Positions 8,126-18,434 of a stretch of DNA of 64,000 bases are shown here, one piece after another. Under the pieces are notes generated by a model that saw nothing but the letters and a program-made list of their open reading frames with translations, was not told the DNA's origin and ran no database searches. The DNA comes from Herbidospora yilanensis. Lineage in GTDB: Bacteria > Actinomycetota > Actinomycetes > Streptosporangiales > Streptosporangiaceae. The stretch spans positions 62,001-126,000 of the forward strand of contig NZ_BBXE01000019.1 in the NCBI RefSeq assembly GCF_001570565.1. The letters are read 5' to 3'. The translations under genes were made by a program, and so were the position numbers. Within the stretch, counting starts at the first letter, position 1. Every line of letters starts with the position of its first letter.

Positions 8126-8902
8126 ATGTCCGAGTTCACGAGCTATGCACCCGGCGTGCCGTGTTGGGTGGACGTGTCCACTCCCGACATCGACGCGTCC
8201 ACGGACTTCTACACCGAGCTCTTCGGCTGGACGGCGGTCTTCGACGAAGAGAGCGAGGACTACGGCGGCTACGGCGTGTTCCGCCTGCACGGCAAGAACG
8301 TCGCCGGGGTCGGCCCGGTCTACCAGGAGGGCATGCCCGCCGCCTGGAACACCTACATCTGCACCGACGACGTCGCCAAGACCACGGAGATGGTCCGCGA
8401 GAGCGGCGGCACCATCGTCACCGAGCCCGTGCAGATCATGAACGAGGGCCGCACGGCCGGCTTCCTGGACCCCGCCGGGGCCTACATCTGCGCCTGGCAG
8501 CCGATCGACAAGATGGGCGCCCAGCTCGCCAACGAGCCCGGCACGCTCAACTGGAGCGAGCTGATCACCCGCGACACCTTCTCGTCCAAGGAGTTCTACG
8601 GCGAGGTCTTCGGCTGGACGGCCGAGACCCGGCCCATGGGGGACATGGAGTACACCACCTTCGCCCAGAACGGGCACGTGCTGGGCGGGATGATGGCCAT
8701 GCCCGACCACATGCCGGCCGAGGTGTCGTCGTACTGGCTGGCCTACCTGGGGGTCGACAACCTCGACGCCTCCCTCCGGGAGTCGGCGCGGCTGGGCGCG
8801 AGCCAGATGGTGGGGCCGACCGAGGTGCCCGGGATGGGCAACTTCGCGATCATCACCGATCCTCTCGGAGCGGCCGTGGGGCTCTGGGAGAGCACCCCCT
8901 GA
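8126..8902 (+). CDS. VOC-family protein with two glyoxalase-fold domains
   Basis: A 258-aa protein made of two VOC (vicinal oxygen chelate) modules of about 120 residues each. Both contain the same core (the sequence around FYTELFGWTA in the first, FYGEVFGWTA in the second), so the gene arose by internal duplication. Actinobacterial members act as hydroxylases or glyoxalase-like enzymes, but most have no known substrate. AAGGAGG at 8113-8119 supports ATG 8126. A terminator follows directly. Confidence 0.82.
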   Translation: MSEFTSYAPGVPCWVDVSTPDIDASTDFYTELFGWTAVFDEESEDYGGYGVFRLHGKNVAGVGPVYQEGMPAAWNTYICTDDVAKTTEMVRESGGTIVTEPVQIMNEGRTAGFLDPAGAYICAWQPIDKMGAQLANEPGTLNWSELITRDTFSSKEFYGEVFGWTAETRPMGDMEYTTFAQNGHVLGGMMAMPDHMPAEVSSYWLAYLGVDNLDASLRESARLGASQMVGPTEVPGMGNFAIITDPLGAAVGLWESTP

Positions 8903-8907
8903 AACGC

Positions 8908-8940
8908 GAGAACCGGCCGGTGAGCACCCGGCCGGTTCTC
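8908..8940. terminator. Bidirectional hairpin terminator
   Basis: A perfect 13-bp GC-rich stem (8908-8920 with 8928-8940) and a 7-nt loop lie between the convergent VOC and GH95 genes. Neither side has a long U-run, as is usual in actinobacteria. Confidence 0.8.
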
Positions 8941-8951
8941 CCGTGATTCGG

Positions 8952-11900
8952 TTAGAAGGCGATGTCCTGCCAGGTCGAGACCTGGTTGGCGGGCAGCGCG
9001 TAGGGCAGCACGGCCATCCGGTCGACGGCGCCGGTCATCCGCTCGCCGCCGCCCTGGTTGGCGGCGAAGATCAGCGGCCGGGTGTTGCAGCCGTAGATGC
9101 CGGTCGAGCCGGTGGTGCCGCCGCCCGCGCGGACGCCGTCGACGTAGACGTCGATGGCGCCGTTGCGGTTGAGGGTGATCACCAGGTCGATGTAGCGGCC
9201 GGTGGGCAGCGTCGCGTTGGTCGTGACACCCTGCCCGGCGCCGATGAGGCGCAGGCGGTTGTCCGGCGTGACGTCCATCAGGACGCCGTCGGTGCCGGGG
9301 TTGCCCGAGGGCTGCGAGTCGAACAGGCGGCGGTAGCCGGAGCCGCCGATCTTCACCTCGGCCGCGAACGTGGCCTCACGCAGGTAGCCGAGGGTGGTCG
9401 GCTGCTCGGTGCGGACGTAGTTCTGGCCGTCCAGGATCAGGCCGCCGTCGGTGTCGTAGGCCGCCGCGCCGTTGACCACGACGCCGTCGCGGCCGGAGCC
9501 GGACTGGTCGGCGATGGTCGTGCCCGATTCCGGGTCCCAGGCGACGATGGCACGGTCGGCCGGGGGAACCGCACACGGGTTCAGGGCGGCGCCGGTGGCG
9601 GCGCTGATCGACCAGCCGGAGCCGGCCAGGGTCGCCTGGACACGCGCCGAGGTCGCTCCGGTGGACGGACCGGCCGTGACGTTGACCGTGATCTCGCGGC
9701 TCTCGCCCGCCGGAACCGGGGCGACCGGGGTCGAGGCCGGGTCGGCGGTCCAGCCGGAGGGGAGCTGGAGGGTCAGGGTGCCCGCCGGGGACGCGTTCTG
9801 GATCGCGGTGACGGTGGCCTTGACCGGGACGGTCTGACCGGCGCTGATCTCGGCGGGAGCCGAGACCGAGAGCTGGATCTCGTTGTAGAGGGTGTACGAA
9901 CGGCCCGCCTCGGCGCCGAACCTGAGGGTGTCGCCGGTGCGGATCGCGTCGACCGGCTTGCCCTGGTCGTCGACGAACGAGTAACGGGCGTTGATCGCGC
10001 CGGCGCGGACCTTCAGCTCACCGGTGTCACCGGCCTTGATGACGGCCTTGGTGAGGCTGCTGTTGGCCCACTCGACGTCGACGGTCGCGTTGCCCCGGGC
10101 GCGCAGCCCGGAGATCGACCCGTTCTTCCACACGGCCGGGAGGGCCGGGAGGACGTGGACGGTGTCCTGGTGCGACTGCAGCAGCATCTCGGTGACACCC
10201 GAGGTGGCGCCGAAGTTGCCGTCGATCTGGAACGGCGGGTGGGTGTCGAACAGGTTGTCGAGGGTGCTCGACTTGAGCTGCTCGCTCAGCATCTTGTGCG
10301 AGTGGTCGCCGTCGAGGAGACGCGCCCAGAAGTTGATCTTCCAGGCCTTCGACCAGCCGGTGCCGCCGTCGCCGCGGGCGGTCAGCGAGATCTTGGCGGC
10401 CTCGCCCGCGGGGGTGCCGGCCTTGATCGCGTTGCCCGGGTGCACCGCGAACAGGTGCGAGACGTGGCGGTGGGTGTTGCCGGGGTTGTCCAGGTCTTCC
10501 TTCCACTCCTGGAGCTGGCCCCAGGAGCCGATGCGGATGCCCGGGTCGAGCTTGGCCAGGGTGTTGGTCAGCTCGGCCTGCAGCGCCGTGTCGACCTTGA
10601 GGGTCTTGGCGGCGTTCAGGGTGTTGGTGAGCAGCTCGGTGACGATCTGCTGCGACATCGAGGCCCCGGCGGTGAACTGGCCGTTCTCCGGCGAGTACGA
10701 CGGCGAGACCACGAGCTTGCCGTCACGCGGGTCGGTGTGCAGGAAGTCCAGCCAGAACTCGGCCGCGCCCTTCATCACCGGGTAGGCGGTGCGCTTGAGG
10801 TACTTCACGTCGTTGCTGAACCGGTAGTGGTCGTACATCTGCTGGGTGGTCCAGGCCGCGGCCTCGGGGAACCAGAACGACTCGGCGTAGTTGTGCAGGC
10901 CCGTGAAGCCCCAGGGGTTGGTCTCGTTGTTCACGACCCAGCCTCGGGCGTTGTACATGTCGGTCGCGGTCTTCCTGCCTGGGGCGACCATCGAGGCGAT
11001 GTACTCGTCGTAGGGGATCGTGGTCTCGGCGAGGTTGGTCTGCTCGGCGAGCCAGTAGTTCATCTGCAGGTTGATGTTGACGTGGTAGTCGGCGTCCCAC
11101 GGCGGGTTCGTGACGTTGTTCCACACGCCCTGCAGGTTGGCCGGCAGCGACCCCTCACGCGAGGAGGAGATCAGCAGGTAGCGGCCGTACTGGTAGAACA
11201 GGGCCTCCAGGTAGCGGTCCTGCGCCGACGAGCCGCCCGAGTAGGACGAGCGCAGCACGTTGGTGGGCACGCTCGGCGCCTGCTGGCCCAGGTTCAGCTT
11301 CACCCGGTCGAACAGCCCGTGGTAGTCGTTCAGGTGGGCCTGCTTGAGGGCCGCGTACGACATCGACGACGCCCAGTTGGCCCAGTGGCGCACGTTGTCG
11401 TGCGGGTCCTCGGTCCGGTAGGTCGGGTACTCCATCGAGTAGTCGGTGCCGGCCGAGATCACGAACCACGCGGCGTCGGCGTTGGCGACCGTGATGCGGT
11501 CGGTCCCGTCGGTCCGGGAGCCGCCCTCGGTCACGACGTTGACCTGCGACTCGAAGTTGAGCCCGTTGTTGGCCAGCTTGCCGCGGATGGTCATGCGGCC
11601 CTTGGAGACGCTGACCGTCTTGTCGTTGCGCGGCGAGGTGTGGCGGACGGTGAAGTTCACCTTGCCGGCCGCGTCGGCCGAGACGCGGCCCACGATGACG
11701 TTGTTGGGGTAGGACGCGAAGTACTCGCGCTTGTAGGTGACGCCGGCGTCCTTGTAGGTGACGGCGGCGACCGCGTCGTTCAGGTTCAGCGACCGCTTGT
11801 AGTCGGTCGGGTTCGCCGGCGCGCCCGGGAAGTCCAGGAACATGTCGCCGAACGTCTGGTAGGACCCGAAGTTCGTCTTGCCCTGGCCGAGGCGCTGCGC

Positions 11901-12287
11901 CACCTGGGCCGGGGTCATCTGCTTGTTCTGGTCGATGAGCGCCTGGACGTCGGCGATCGCGGTGGGCCGCGGCGTCGTCCAGTTGCCGAAGTTGTAGCCG
12001 TTGGAGCCGGGGCCGCCGGTCCAGAGGGTCTTCTCGTTGAACTGGATCTGCTCGGTGGCGACGCCACCGTAGATCATCGCGCCGAGGGCGCCGTTGCCGA
12101 TCGGGAGGGCCTGCGACTCCCAGTTGGTCGCCGGCTTGTCGTACCAGAGGGTCAGATCGTCCTGCGCGGCTGCGGCCTCCTGGACCTGAGCCGTGGCGGT
12201 GCTGCCCTGCAGCACCGGCACGCCCAGAGCCATGGCCAGCCCCAGCGCCGTGGCGGCGCCGAGCAGCCGCCGTGGGGGGTGACTCAC
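8952..12287 (-). CDS. Secreted glycoside hydrolase family 95 alpha-L-fucosidase, multidomain
   Basis: A 1111-aa exported enzyme. A Sec signal peptide covers residues 1 to about 34 (Arg-rich start, then a LGAATALGLAMALGVPVL core). The GH95 catalytic region follows to about residue 790, with FNEKTLWTGG, HRHVSHLFAVHP, GDGGTGWSKAWKINFWARL and FQIDGNFG, all hallmarks of 1,2-alpha-L-fucosidase folds. A NEW3-like beta-sandwich (about 800-895) and a LamG/concanavalin-type domain (about 905-1110) come next, probably for carbohydrate binding. Some GH95 enzymes act on galactose instead of fucose, so the sugar is not certain. The gene stands alone; GTG 12287 has AAGGA upstream. Confidence 0.9.
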   Translation of the reverse strand: MSHPPRRLLGAATALGLAMALGVPVLQGSTATAQVQEAAAAQDDLTLWYDKPATNWESQALPIGNGALGAMIYGGVATEQIQFNEKTLWTGGPGSNGYNFGNWTTPRPTAIADVQALIDQNKQMTPAQVAQRLGQGKTNFGSYQTFGDMFLDFPGAPANPTDYKRSLNLNDAVAAVTYKDAGVTYKREYFASYPNNVIVGRVSADAAGKVNFTVRHTSPRNDKTVSVSKGRMTIRGKLANNGLNFESQVNVVTEGGSRTDGTDRITVANADAAWFVISAGTDYSMEYPTYRTEDPHDNVRHWANWASSMSYAALKQAHLNDYHGLFDRVKLNLGQQAPSVPTNVLRSSYSGGSSAQDRYLEALFYQYGRYLLISSSREGSLPANLQGVWNNVTNPPWDADYHVNINLQMNYWLAEQTNLAETTIPYDEYIASMVAPGRKTATDMYNARGWVVNNETNPWGFTGLHNYAESFWFPEAAAWTTQQMYDHYRFSNDVKYLKRTAYPVMKGAAEFWLDFLHTDPRDGKLVVSPSYSPENGQFTAGASMSQQIVTELLTNTLNAAKTLKVDTALQAELTNTLAKLDPGIRIGSWGQLQEWKEDLDNPGNTHRHVSHLFAVHPGNAIKAGTPAGEAAKISLTARGDGGTGWSKAWKINFWARLLDGDHSHKMLSEQLKSSTLDNLFDTHPPFQIDGNFGATSGVTEMLLQSHQDTVHVLPALPAVWKNGSISGLRARGNATVDVEWANSSLTKAVIKAGDTGELKVRAGAINARYSFVDDQGKPVDAIRTGDTLRFGAEAGRSYTLYNEIQLSVSAPAEISAGQTVPVKATVTAIQNASPAGTLTLQLPSGWTADPASTPVAPVPAGESREITVNVTAGPSTGATSARVQATLAGSGWSISAATGAALNPCAVPPADRAIVAWDPESGTTIADQSGSGRDGVVVNGAAAYDTDGGLILDGQNYVRTEQPTTLGYLREATFAAEVKIGGSGYRRLFDSQPSGNPGTDGVLMDVTPDNRLRLIGAGQGVTTNATLPTGRYIDLVITLNRNGAIDVYVDGVRAGGGTTGSTGIYGCNTRPLIFAANQGGGERMTGAVDRMAVLPYALPANQVSTWQDIAF

Positions 12288-12332
12288 GGGTGTTCCTTAT
12301 GGGTCGGGTTGGTGATCTCACAATGAAATAGC

Positions 12333-12351
12333 ACCGAAACTTAACCGAAAC
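12333..12351. promoter_or_regulatory. Direct-repeat operator candidate upstream of GH95
   Basis: ACCGAAAC occurs twice (12333-12340 and 12344-12351), so the repeats are 11 bp apart and fall on one face of the DNA. CGAAAC-type half-sites resemble those of actinobacterial LacI-family sugar regulators. It lies about 50 bp upstream of the fucosidase start, where a repressor would act. Confidence 0.4.
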
Positions 12352-12735
12352 AAGCTCTGAGATCCGATGAATTTCGTCGCAACCAACTTGTGACCCACGC
12401 CTCACCGAGTGGTCTAGTCCGATGGATAGGGGCTTTTGATCTTCGGATGACGATCAATGGGGTGGATGTGCAGCCAGAGATCGGATCAATTTCCGGCCAC
12501 CGGCCCGATAGACATCGGATCTATGGGCCTCCGGGTGGGGGCCTGGTACAGACCGGCCCGGATCGGCCGTGCGGAATGGAAGGCATACGGCCGTGCGGCT
12601 CCCCTCCGCAGGGCTCGCGAAAAACGGGAAATGGCCGCCGAAAGCGGGGGATCGGCCGGTGAAGGGGACGTCGTCCCAGGTCAGGGATCGGAGGATGCCT
12701 CTCGGGCTATATGCTCGACCTGCTCTGCCGGGCCG
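12352..12735. other. Intergenic region between GH95 and the suf locus
   Basis: No convincing gene. The short open frames here have no codon bias and no family resemblance. A 10-bp motif occurs in inverted orientation at 12360-12369 (AGATCCGATG) and 12513-12522 (CATCGGATCT), with a partial copy GATCGGATC near 12479. The region holds the promoters of the two divergent transcription units. Confidence 0.5.
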
Positions 12736-12741
12736 TTTGAC

Positions 12742-12758
12742 TTAGGTAAGCCTTACCT
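12742..12758. promoter_or_regulatory. IdeR/DmdR-type iron box upstream of the suf operon
   Basis: TTAGGTAAGCCTTACCT contains a perfect palindrome with 7-bp arms (AGGTAAG and CTTACCT) and closely matches the DtxR/IdeR consensus TTAGGTTAGGCTAACCTAA as I recall it. It overlaps a possible -35 TTGACT (12737-12742), a position suited to repression by iron-loaded IdeR, so the operon would be induced by iron shortage. Confidence 0.75.
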
Positions 12759-12822
12759 GGGTGACAAATTGCATTCCCCACGAATGCGGGGTTCCGTTTG
12801 TCGTGCGGGAAGGAATTACGCC

Positions 12823-12837
12823 ACACTGATGTTGTGA
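12823..12837. promoter_or_regulatory. SufR-type palindrome overlapping the sufR start codon
   Basis: ACACT-N5-TGTGA matches the palindrome I recall as the mycobacterial SufR site. The right half contains the GTG start at 12834, and the left half overlaps a possible -10 (CACACT, 12822-12827). This fits a leaderless sufR mRNA that is autoregulated at its start site. Confidence 0.65.
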
Positions 12838-13565
12838 AAAACGTGACCGGGACCAGCGCAGGGGAGACCACGCGGTCCTCCGGCGTGCCCTCGGAACGGG
12901 GAACACGGGCGCGGGTCGCGCGCCTGATCCTCGAACACGGCCCGGTCACCGCCGCCGACCTCGGCGAACGGCTGGGGCTCACCCCGGCCGCCGTGCGGCG
13001 GCACCTCGACAACCTTCTCTCCGAGGGGATGATCGAGCCCCGCCAGGCACACCAGAAGGGGCAGCGGGGGCGCGGCCGTCCGGCCAAGCTGTTCGGCATC
13101 ACCGATGCCGGGCGCAGCGCCTTCGAACACGCCTACGACGACCTCGCCGGCAGCGCCCTGCGGTTCCTGGAGGAACGGCTGGGGGCCGAAGCGGTCACCG
13201 ACTTCGCCCGGCAGCAGGTCGCCGGGCTGGTCGCCCGGCTGGCGCCCGCGATGCGGCAGATCCCCGCCGAGCAGCGGGTCCGCATGCTCGCCGAGGCCCT
13301 GTCGGCCGACGGATACGCCGCCTCGTCCACCAAGACGGCGACCGGCGGGGAGCAGCTCTGCCAGCACCACTGCCCGGTCGCCCACGTCGCGGCCGCGTTC
13401 CCGCAGTTGTGCGAGGCCGAGACCGAAGCGTTCGGGCGTCTCCTGGGCACGCCCGTCCAGCGCCTGGCCACCATCGCCCACGGAGACGGAATCTGCACCA
13501 CCCACGTCAGCCCCCACGCGCTGGCGCGAGCCACTCGTATAGAGAGCAAGGAGCCCGGAAGGTGA
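12834..13565 (+). CDS. sufR: SufR, Fe-S-dependent ArsR/DeoR-like repressor of the suf operon
   Basis: A 243-aa regulator. The N-terminal winged helix (about residues 20-85, core [20 protein letters not shown]) is followed by a helical region and a C-terminal cysteine cluster (CQHHCPVAH, then a Cys in PQLCEAE) that matches the [4Fe-4S] ligands of SufR. Holo-SufR represses suf transcription; loss of the cluster derepresses it. I prefer GTG 12834 to the longer TTG 12798, because the protein then starts MKNV as in relatives I recall and the SufR palindrome falls on the start. Its stop overlaps the sufB GTG by 4 nt. Confidence 0.9.
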   Translation: MKNVTGTSAGETTRSSGVPSERGTRARVARLILEHGPVTAADLGERLGLTPAAVRRHLDNLLSEGMIEPRQAHQKGQRGRGRPAKLFGITDAGRSAFEHAYDDLAGSALRFLEERLGAEAVTDFARQQVAGLVARLAPAMRQIPAEQRVRMLAEALSADGYAASSTKTATGGEQLCQHHCPVAHVAAAFPQLCEAETEAFGRLLGTPVQRLATIAHGDGICTTHVSPHALARATRIESKEPGR

Positions 13566-14974
13566 CTGTCACCGACCGCCCGGAGCTGGAAGGCCTCGGG
13601 AACTACAAGTTCGGCTGGTCCGACCCCGACGCCGCCGGCGCCGTGGCGCGCCGCGGCCTGAACGAGGACGTCGTGCGGAACATCTCCGCGCTGAAGAACG
13701 AACCCGAGTGGATGCTCGACCTGCGTCTCAAGGGGCTGCGCCTGTTCGGCCGCAAGCCCATGCCGACCTGGGGCTCCGACCTCACGGGCATCGACTTCGA
13801 CAACATCAAGTACTTCGTGCGGTCGACCGAGAAGCAGGCGGCGTCCTGGGACGAGCTGCCCGCCGACATCAAGAACACCTACGACAAGCTGGGCATCCCC
13901 GAGGCCGAGAAGCAGCGGCTCATCGCGGGCGTCGCGGCCCAGTACGAGTCCGAGGTGGTCTACCACAAGATCCGTGAGGACCTTGAGGAGAAGGGTGTCA
14001 TCTTCGTCGACACCGACACCGGCCTGCGCGAGCACGAGGAGCTCTTCAAGGAGTACTTCGGCTCGGTGATCCCCGTCGGCGACAACAAGTTCGCCGCGCT
14101 GAACACCGCCGTGTGGTCGGGCGGCTCCTTCATCTACGTGCCGCCGAACGTCAACGTCGAGATCCCGCTCCAGGCCTACTTCCGGATCAACACCGAGAAC
14201 ATGGGCCAGTTCGAGCGGACCCTGATCGTCGTCGACGAGAACAGCTACGTCCACTACGTCGAAGGCTGCACCGCCCCGATCTACTCCAGCGACTCGCTGC
14301 ACAGCGCGGTCGTGGAGATCATCGTGAAGAAGGGCGCCCGCTGCCGCTACACGACCATCCAGAACTGGTCGAACAACGTCTACAACCTGGTCACCAAGCG
14401 CGCCGTGGCGTACGAGGGCGCGACCATGGAGTGGATCGACGGCAACATCGGGTCCAAGGTCACGATGAAGTACCCGGCCGTCTACCTGATGGGCGAGCAC
14501 GCCAAGGGCGAGACCCTCTCCATCGCCTTCGCCGGCGAGGGCCAGCACCAGGACGCCGGCGCCAAGATGGTGCACCTGGCGCCCAACACCTCCAGCACGA
14601 TCATCAGCAAGTCGGTCGCGCGCGGCGGTGGCCGCACCTCCTACCGGGGCCTGGTCCAGATCGAGGAGGGCGCCGCCGGATCGGCCTCCACGGTCAAGTG
14701 CGACGCCCTGCTGGTCGACCAGATCAGCCGCTCCGACACCTATCCCTATGTCGACGTCCGCGAGGACGACGTGTCCATGGGCCACGAGGCGACCGTCTCG
14801 AAGGTCTCCGAAGACCAGCTCTTCTACCTGATGAGCCGCGGTCTGAACGAGGACGAGGCCATGGCCATGATCGTGCGCGGCTTCGTCGAGCCGATCGCCC
14901 GTGAACTTCCCATGGAGTACGCCTTGGAGCTCAACCGTCTGATCGAACTTCAGATGGAAGGAGCGGTGGGCTAA
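13562..14974 (+). CDS. sufB: Fe-S cluster assembly scaffold SufB
   Basis: A 470-aa subunit of the SufBCD scaffold on which Fe-S clusters are built. Family hallmarks include [26 protein letters not shown], the [10 protein letters not shown] segment and the C-terminal beta-helix ending [20 protein letters not shown]. Length and N-terminus match actinobacterial SufB. The GTG start overlaps the sufR stop, giving translational coupling. SufD follows after 2 nt. Confidence 0.97.
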   Translation: MTVTDRPELEGLGNYKFGWSDPDAAGAVARRGLNEDVVRNISALKNEPEWMLDLRLKGLRLFGRKPMPTWGSDLTGIDFDNIKYFVRSTEKQAASWDELPADIKNTYDKLGIPEAEKQRLIAGVAAQYESEVVYHKIREDLEEKGVIFVDTDTGLREHEELFKEYFGSVIPVGDNKFAALNTAVWSGGSFIYVPPNVNVEIPLQAYFRINTENMGQFERTLIVVDENSYVHYVEGCTAPIYSSDSLHSAVVEIIVKKGARCRYTTIQNWSNNVYNLVTKRAVAYEGATMEWIDGNIGSKVTMKYPAVYLMGEHAKGETLSIAFAGEGQHQDAGAKMVHLAPNTSSTIISKSVARGGGRTSYRGLVQIEEGAAGSASTVKCDALLVDQISRSDTYPYVDVREDDVSMGHEATVSKVSEDQLFYLMSRGLNEDEAMAMIVRGFVEPIARELPMEYALELNRLIELQMEGAVG

Positions 14975-14976
14975 CC

Positions 14977-16095
14977 ATGGGTCTTGAGACCAAGCCGCTC
15001 GTGACCCTGCACGAGACGGCCTCCTTCGACCTGGCCGACTTCCCCGTCCCGACCGGACGTGAGGAGCAGTGGCGGTTCACGCCGCTGTCGCGGCTGAAGG
15101 GCCTCCACGACGGTACGGCCGTCAACGACGGCAACGACCGCACCGAGGTCCTGACCCCGTCCGGGGTGAGCTACGAGCTGGTCAGCCGGGAAGACCCCCG
15201 GATCGGCACGGCGGGCAAGCCGGCCGACCGGGTGGCGGCGCAGGCGTACAACGCGTTCGAGAAGGCCGGTGTCATCACCGTGCCCAAGGAGCTCGTGGCG
15301 TCCGAGCCGATCGTGGTCAACGTCCACGGGCAGGGCGGCACGGTGTTCCGCCACCTGCTCGTCGACGTCAAGCCGATGGCCGAGGCGGTCGTCGTGCTGA
15401 ACTACACGGGCACCGGCGTGCAGGGCGCGAACGTCGAGTTCGTCGTCGGCGACGGCGCCAAGCTGACCGTGGTGTCGAACCAGGACTGGGACCGCGACGC
15501 CGTCCAGGTGGCGCAGTACACGACGCTGGTCGGCAGGGACGCCACGTTCAAGTCGGTCGTGGTCACCCTCGGGGGCGACGTGGTGCGGATCTCGCCGCGG
15601 GTGGCCTACACGGCGCCCGGCGGGCGGGCCGAGCTGGTCGGGCTCTACTTCGCCGACGCCGGTCAGCACCTAGAGCACCGTCTCCTGGTCGACCACAGCG
15701 TGCCCAACTGCGCCTCCGACGTCACCTACAAGGGCGGCCTCCAGGGCGACGACGCCCACACGGTCTGGATCGGCGACGTGATCATCCGCGCCGAGGCCGA
15801 GGGCACCGACACCTACGAGCTCAACCGCAACCTGCTGCTGACCGACGGCGCCCGCGCCGACTCGGTGCCGAACCTGGAGATCCTCACCGGTGAGATCGCC
15901 GGGGCGGGCCACGCGTCGGCCTCCGGCCGGCTCGACGACGAGCACATGTTCTACCTGCAGGCCCGCGGCATCCCCGCCGACGAGGCCCGCAAGCTCATCG
16001 TCCACGGCTTCTTCAACGAGCTGATCCAGCGCATCGAGGTGCCGGAGATCCAGGAGAAGGTGCTGGCCGCCGTCGAGGCGGAGCTGGCCCGATGA
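14977..16095 (+). CDS. sufD: Fe-S cluster assembly protein SufD
   Basis: A 372-aa paralogue of SufB that forms the SufB-SufD heterodimer holding SufC. The parallel beta-helix core and the C-terminal signature (ASGRLDDEHMFYLQARG, then EARKLIVHGFFNE) are clear. The N-terminal REEQWRFTPLSRL helix is typical. Its stop overlaps the start of the Rieske gene by 4 nt. Confidence 0.96.
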   Translation: MGLETKPLVTLHETASFDLADFPVPTGREEQWRFTPLSRLKGLHDGTAVNDGNDRTEVLTPSGVSYELVSREDPRIGTAGKPADRVAAQAYNAFEKAGVITVPKELVASEPIVVNVHGQGGTVFRHLLVDVKPMAEAVVVLNYTGTGVQGANVEFVVGDGAKLTVVSNQDWDRDAVQVAQYTTLVGRDATFKSVVVTLGGDVVRISPRVAYTAPGGRAELVGLYFADAGQHLEHRLLVDHSVPNCASDVTYKGGLQGDDAHTVWIGDVIIRAEAEGTDTYELNRNLLLTDGARADSVPNLEILTGEIAGAGHASASGRLDDEHMFYLQARGIPADEARKLIVHGFFNELIQRIEVPEIQEKVLAAVEAELAR

Positions 16096-16421
16096 GCTTC
16101 GAGCCCGTGTTCGAGAAGGTCTGCAAGGTCGAGGACGTCCCCGACGAGGGCGTCATCGGCGTCGAGGTCGACGGCACCCCCGTGGCCCTCGTCCGCGAGG
16201 GCACGGAGGTGTACGCCGTCCACGACGTCTGCTCCCACGCCGAGGTGCGCCTCAGCGAGGGAGAGGTCTACGACGGCACGCTGGAATGCTGGCTGCACGG
16301 ATCGTGTTTCGACATCCGTACCGGCAAGCCGACGGGCCCTCCGGCGACCAGGCCCGTTCCCACATACCGAGTCAAGATCGAAGGCGACGACGTGTATGTC
16401 TCGCTCTCGAAGGAGTCATAA
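16092..16421 (+). CDS. Rieske [2Fe-2S] ferredoxin of the suf operon
   Basis: A 109-aa Rieske-type protein. The cluster ligands are in CSHAEVRLSEG (C-x-H) and CWLHGS (C-x2-H), as in the small ferredoxin subunits of non-haem oxygenases. In actinobacteria such a gene sits regularly between sufD and sufC; it may supply electrons or be an early cluster acceptor, but this role is not settled. It overlaps sufD by 4 nt and lies 1 nt before sufC. Confidence 0.92.
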   Translation: MSFEPVFEKVCKVEDVPDEGVIGVEVDGTPVALVREGTEVYAVHDVCSHAEVRLSEGEVYDGTLECWLHGSCFDIRTGKPTGPPATRPVPTYRVKIEGDDVYVSLSKES

Positions 16422-16422
16422 C

Positions 16423-17168
<746 letters not shown>

Positions 17169-17169
<1 letters not shown>

Positions 17170-18434
17170 TGTTCGACGTCGATCTCATCAGAAAGGACTT
17201 CCCGGTCCTCTCTCGTGAGCTGCCAGGAGGGCGCTCGCTCGTCTACCTGGACTCCGGCAACTCCTCGCAGAAGCCGAACCAGGTCATCGACACGATGCGC
17301 GACCACCTGGCCCACCACTACAGCAACGTCGGCCGCGCCCACCACACGCTGGGCGCGGAGTCGACGGCCGCCTACGAGGACGCCCGCGACGTGATCGCGG
17401 CGTTCGTCGGCGCCCCGTCGCGCGACGAGATCGTCTTCACCAAGAACGCCTCCGAGGCGCTCAACCTCGTCGCGTACGCCTTCGGCAACCCGATCGCCAC
17501 CGACGAGCGCTTCCGGGTCGGGCCGGGCGACGAGATCGTGATCAGCGAGATGGAGCACCACTCCAACATCGTGCCGTGGCAGTTCCTCGCCCAGCGGACC
17601 GGCGCCACGTTGCGCTGGTTCAAGGTGACCGACGAGGGCCGCCTCGACCTCGGCGACCTCGACGACCTGGTCAACGAGCGCACCAAGATCGTGTCGATCG
17701 TGCACCAGTCCAACGTGCTGGGCACGGTCAACTCGGTCTCGCCGATCCTGGCCCGCGCCCGCGAGGTCGGCGCGCTGATGATGCTCGACGCGTCCCAGTC
17801 GGTGCCCCACATGCCGGTCGACGTCACCGAGCTCGGGGTCGACTTCGTGGCCTTCACCGGCCACAAGATGGTCGGCCCGTCGGGCATCGGCGTGTTGTGG
17901 GGCCGCCGTGAGCTGCTCGACGCCATGCCGCCGTTCCTCGGCGGCGGCGAGATGATCGAGGCGGTCTGGATGGACCGCTCGACCTACGCGCCGGTGCCGC
18001 ACAAGTTCGAGGCCGGCACCCCGCCGATCGTCGAGGCCATCGGCCTGGGCGCGGCGGTCAACTATCTGACCGGCATCGGCATGGCCGACGTCAAGGCCCA
18101 CGAGAAGGCGCTGACCGGCTACGCCCTCGACGCGCTCGGCGAGATCCCCGGCCTGAAGGTGATCGGCCCGCGCACGAACATCGCGCGGGGCGGCACGATC
18201 TCGTTCACCCTGAAGAACCTGTCGGGTGACGACATCCACCCTCACGACGTCGGGCAGATCCTCGACGACGCGTTCGGCATCGCCGTCAGGGTCGGTCACC
18301 ACTGCGCCAGGCCGCTTCACCTGCGGTTCGGCATCCCCGCCACCACTCGTGCGTCGTTGTACCTTTACAACACCACGGATGAGATCGACGCCCTGGCGCG
18401 GGGGCTCCACCATGTGCAGAAGGTGTTCGGATGA
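17169..18434 (+). CDS. sufS: Cysteine desulfurase SufS (group II)
   Basis: A 421-aa PLP enzyme that takes sulfur from cysteine and hands it to SufU. The PLP lysine lies in FTGHKMVGPSG and the catalytic cysteine in VGHHCARPLH. EMEHHSNIVPW and the THHTLGAES-type N-terminal region identify group II. It overlaps sufC by 1 nt and sufU by 4 nt. Confidence 0.97.

Noticed and set aside
8943-12326. 1127-codon open frame on the plus strand opposite the GH95 gene
   Set aside because: It is a shadow of the fucosidase gene. The low-complexity Val/Gly/Arg sequence matches no family, and there is no promoter or ribosome site.
12457-12837. 126-codon open frame between GH95 and sufR
   Set aside because: Codon use is not typical of the genome, and it crosses the iron box and the sufR promoter.
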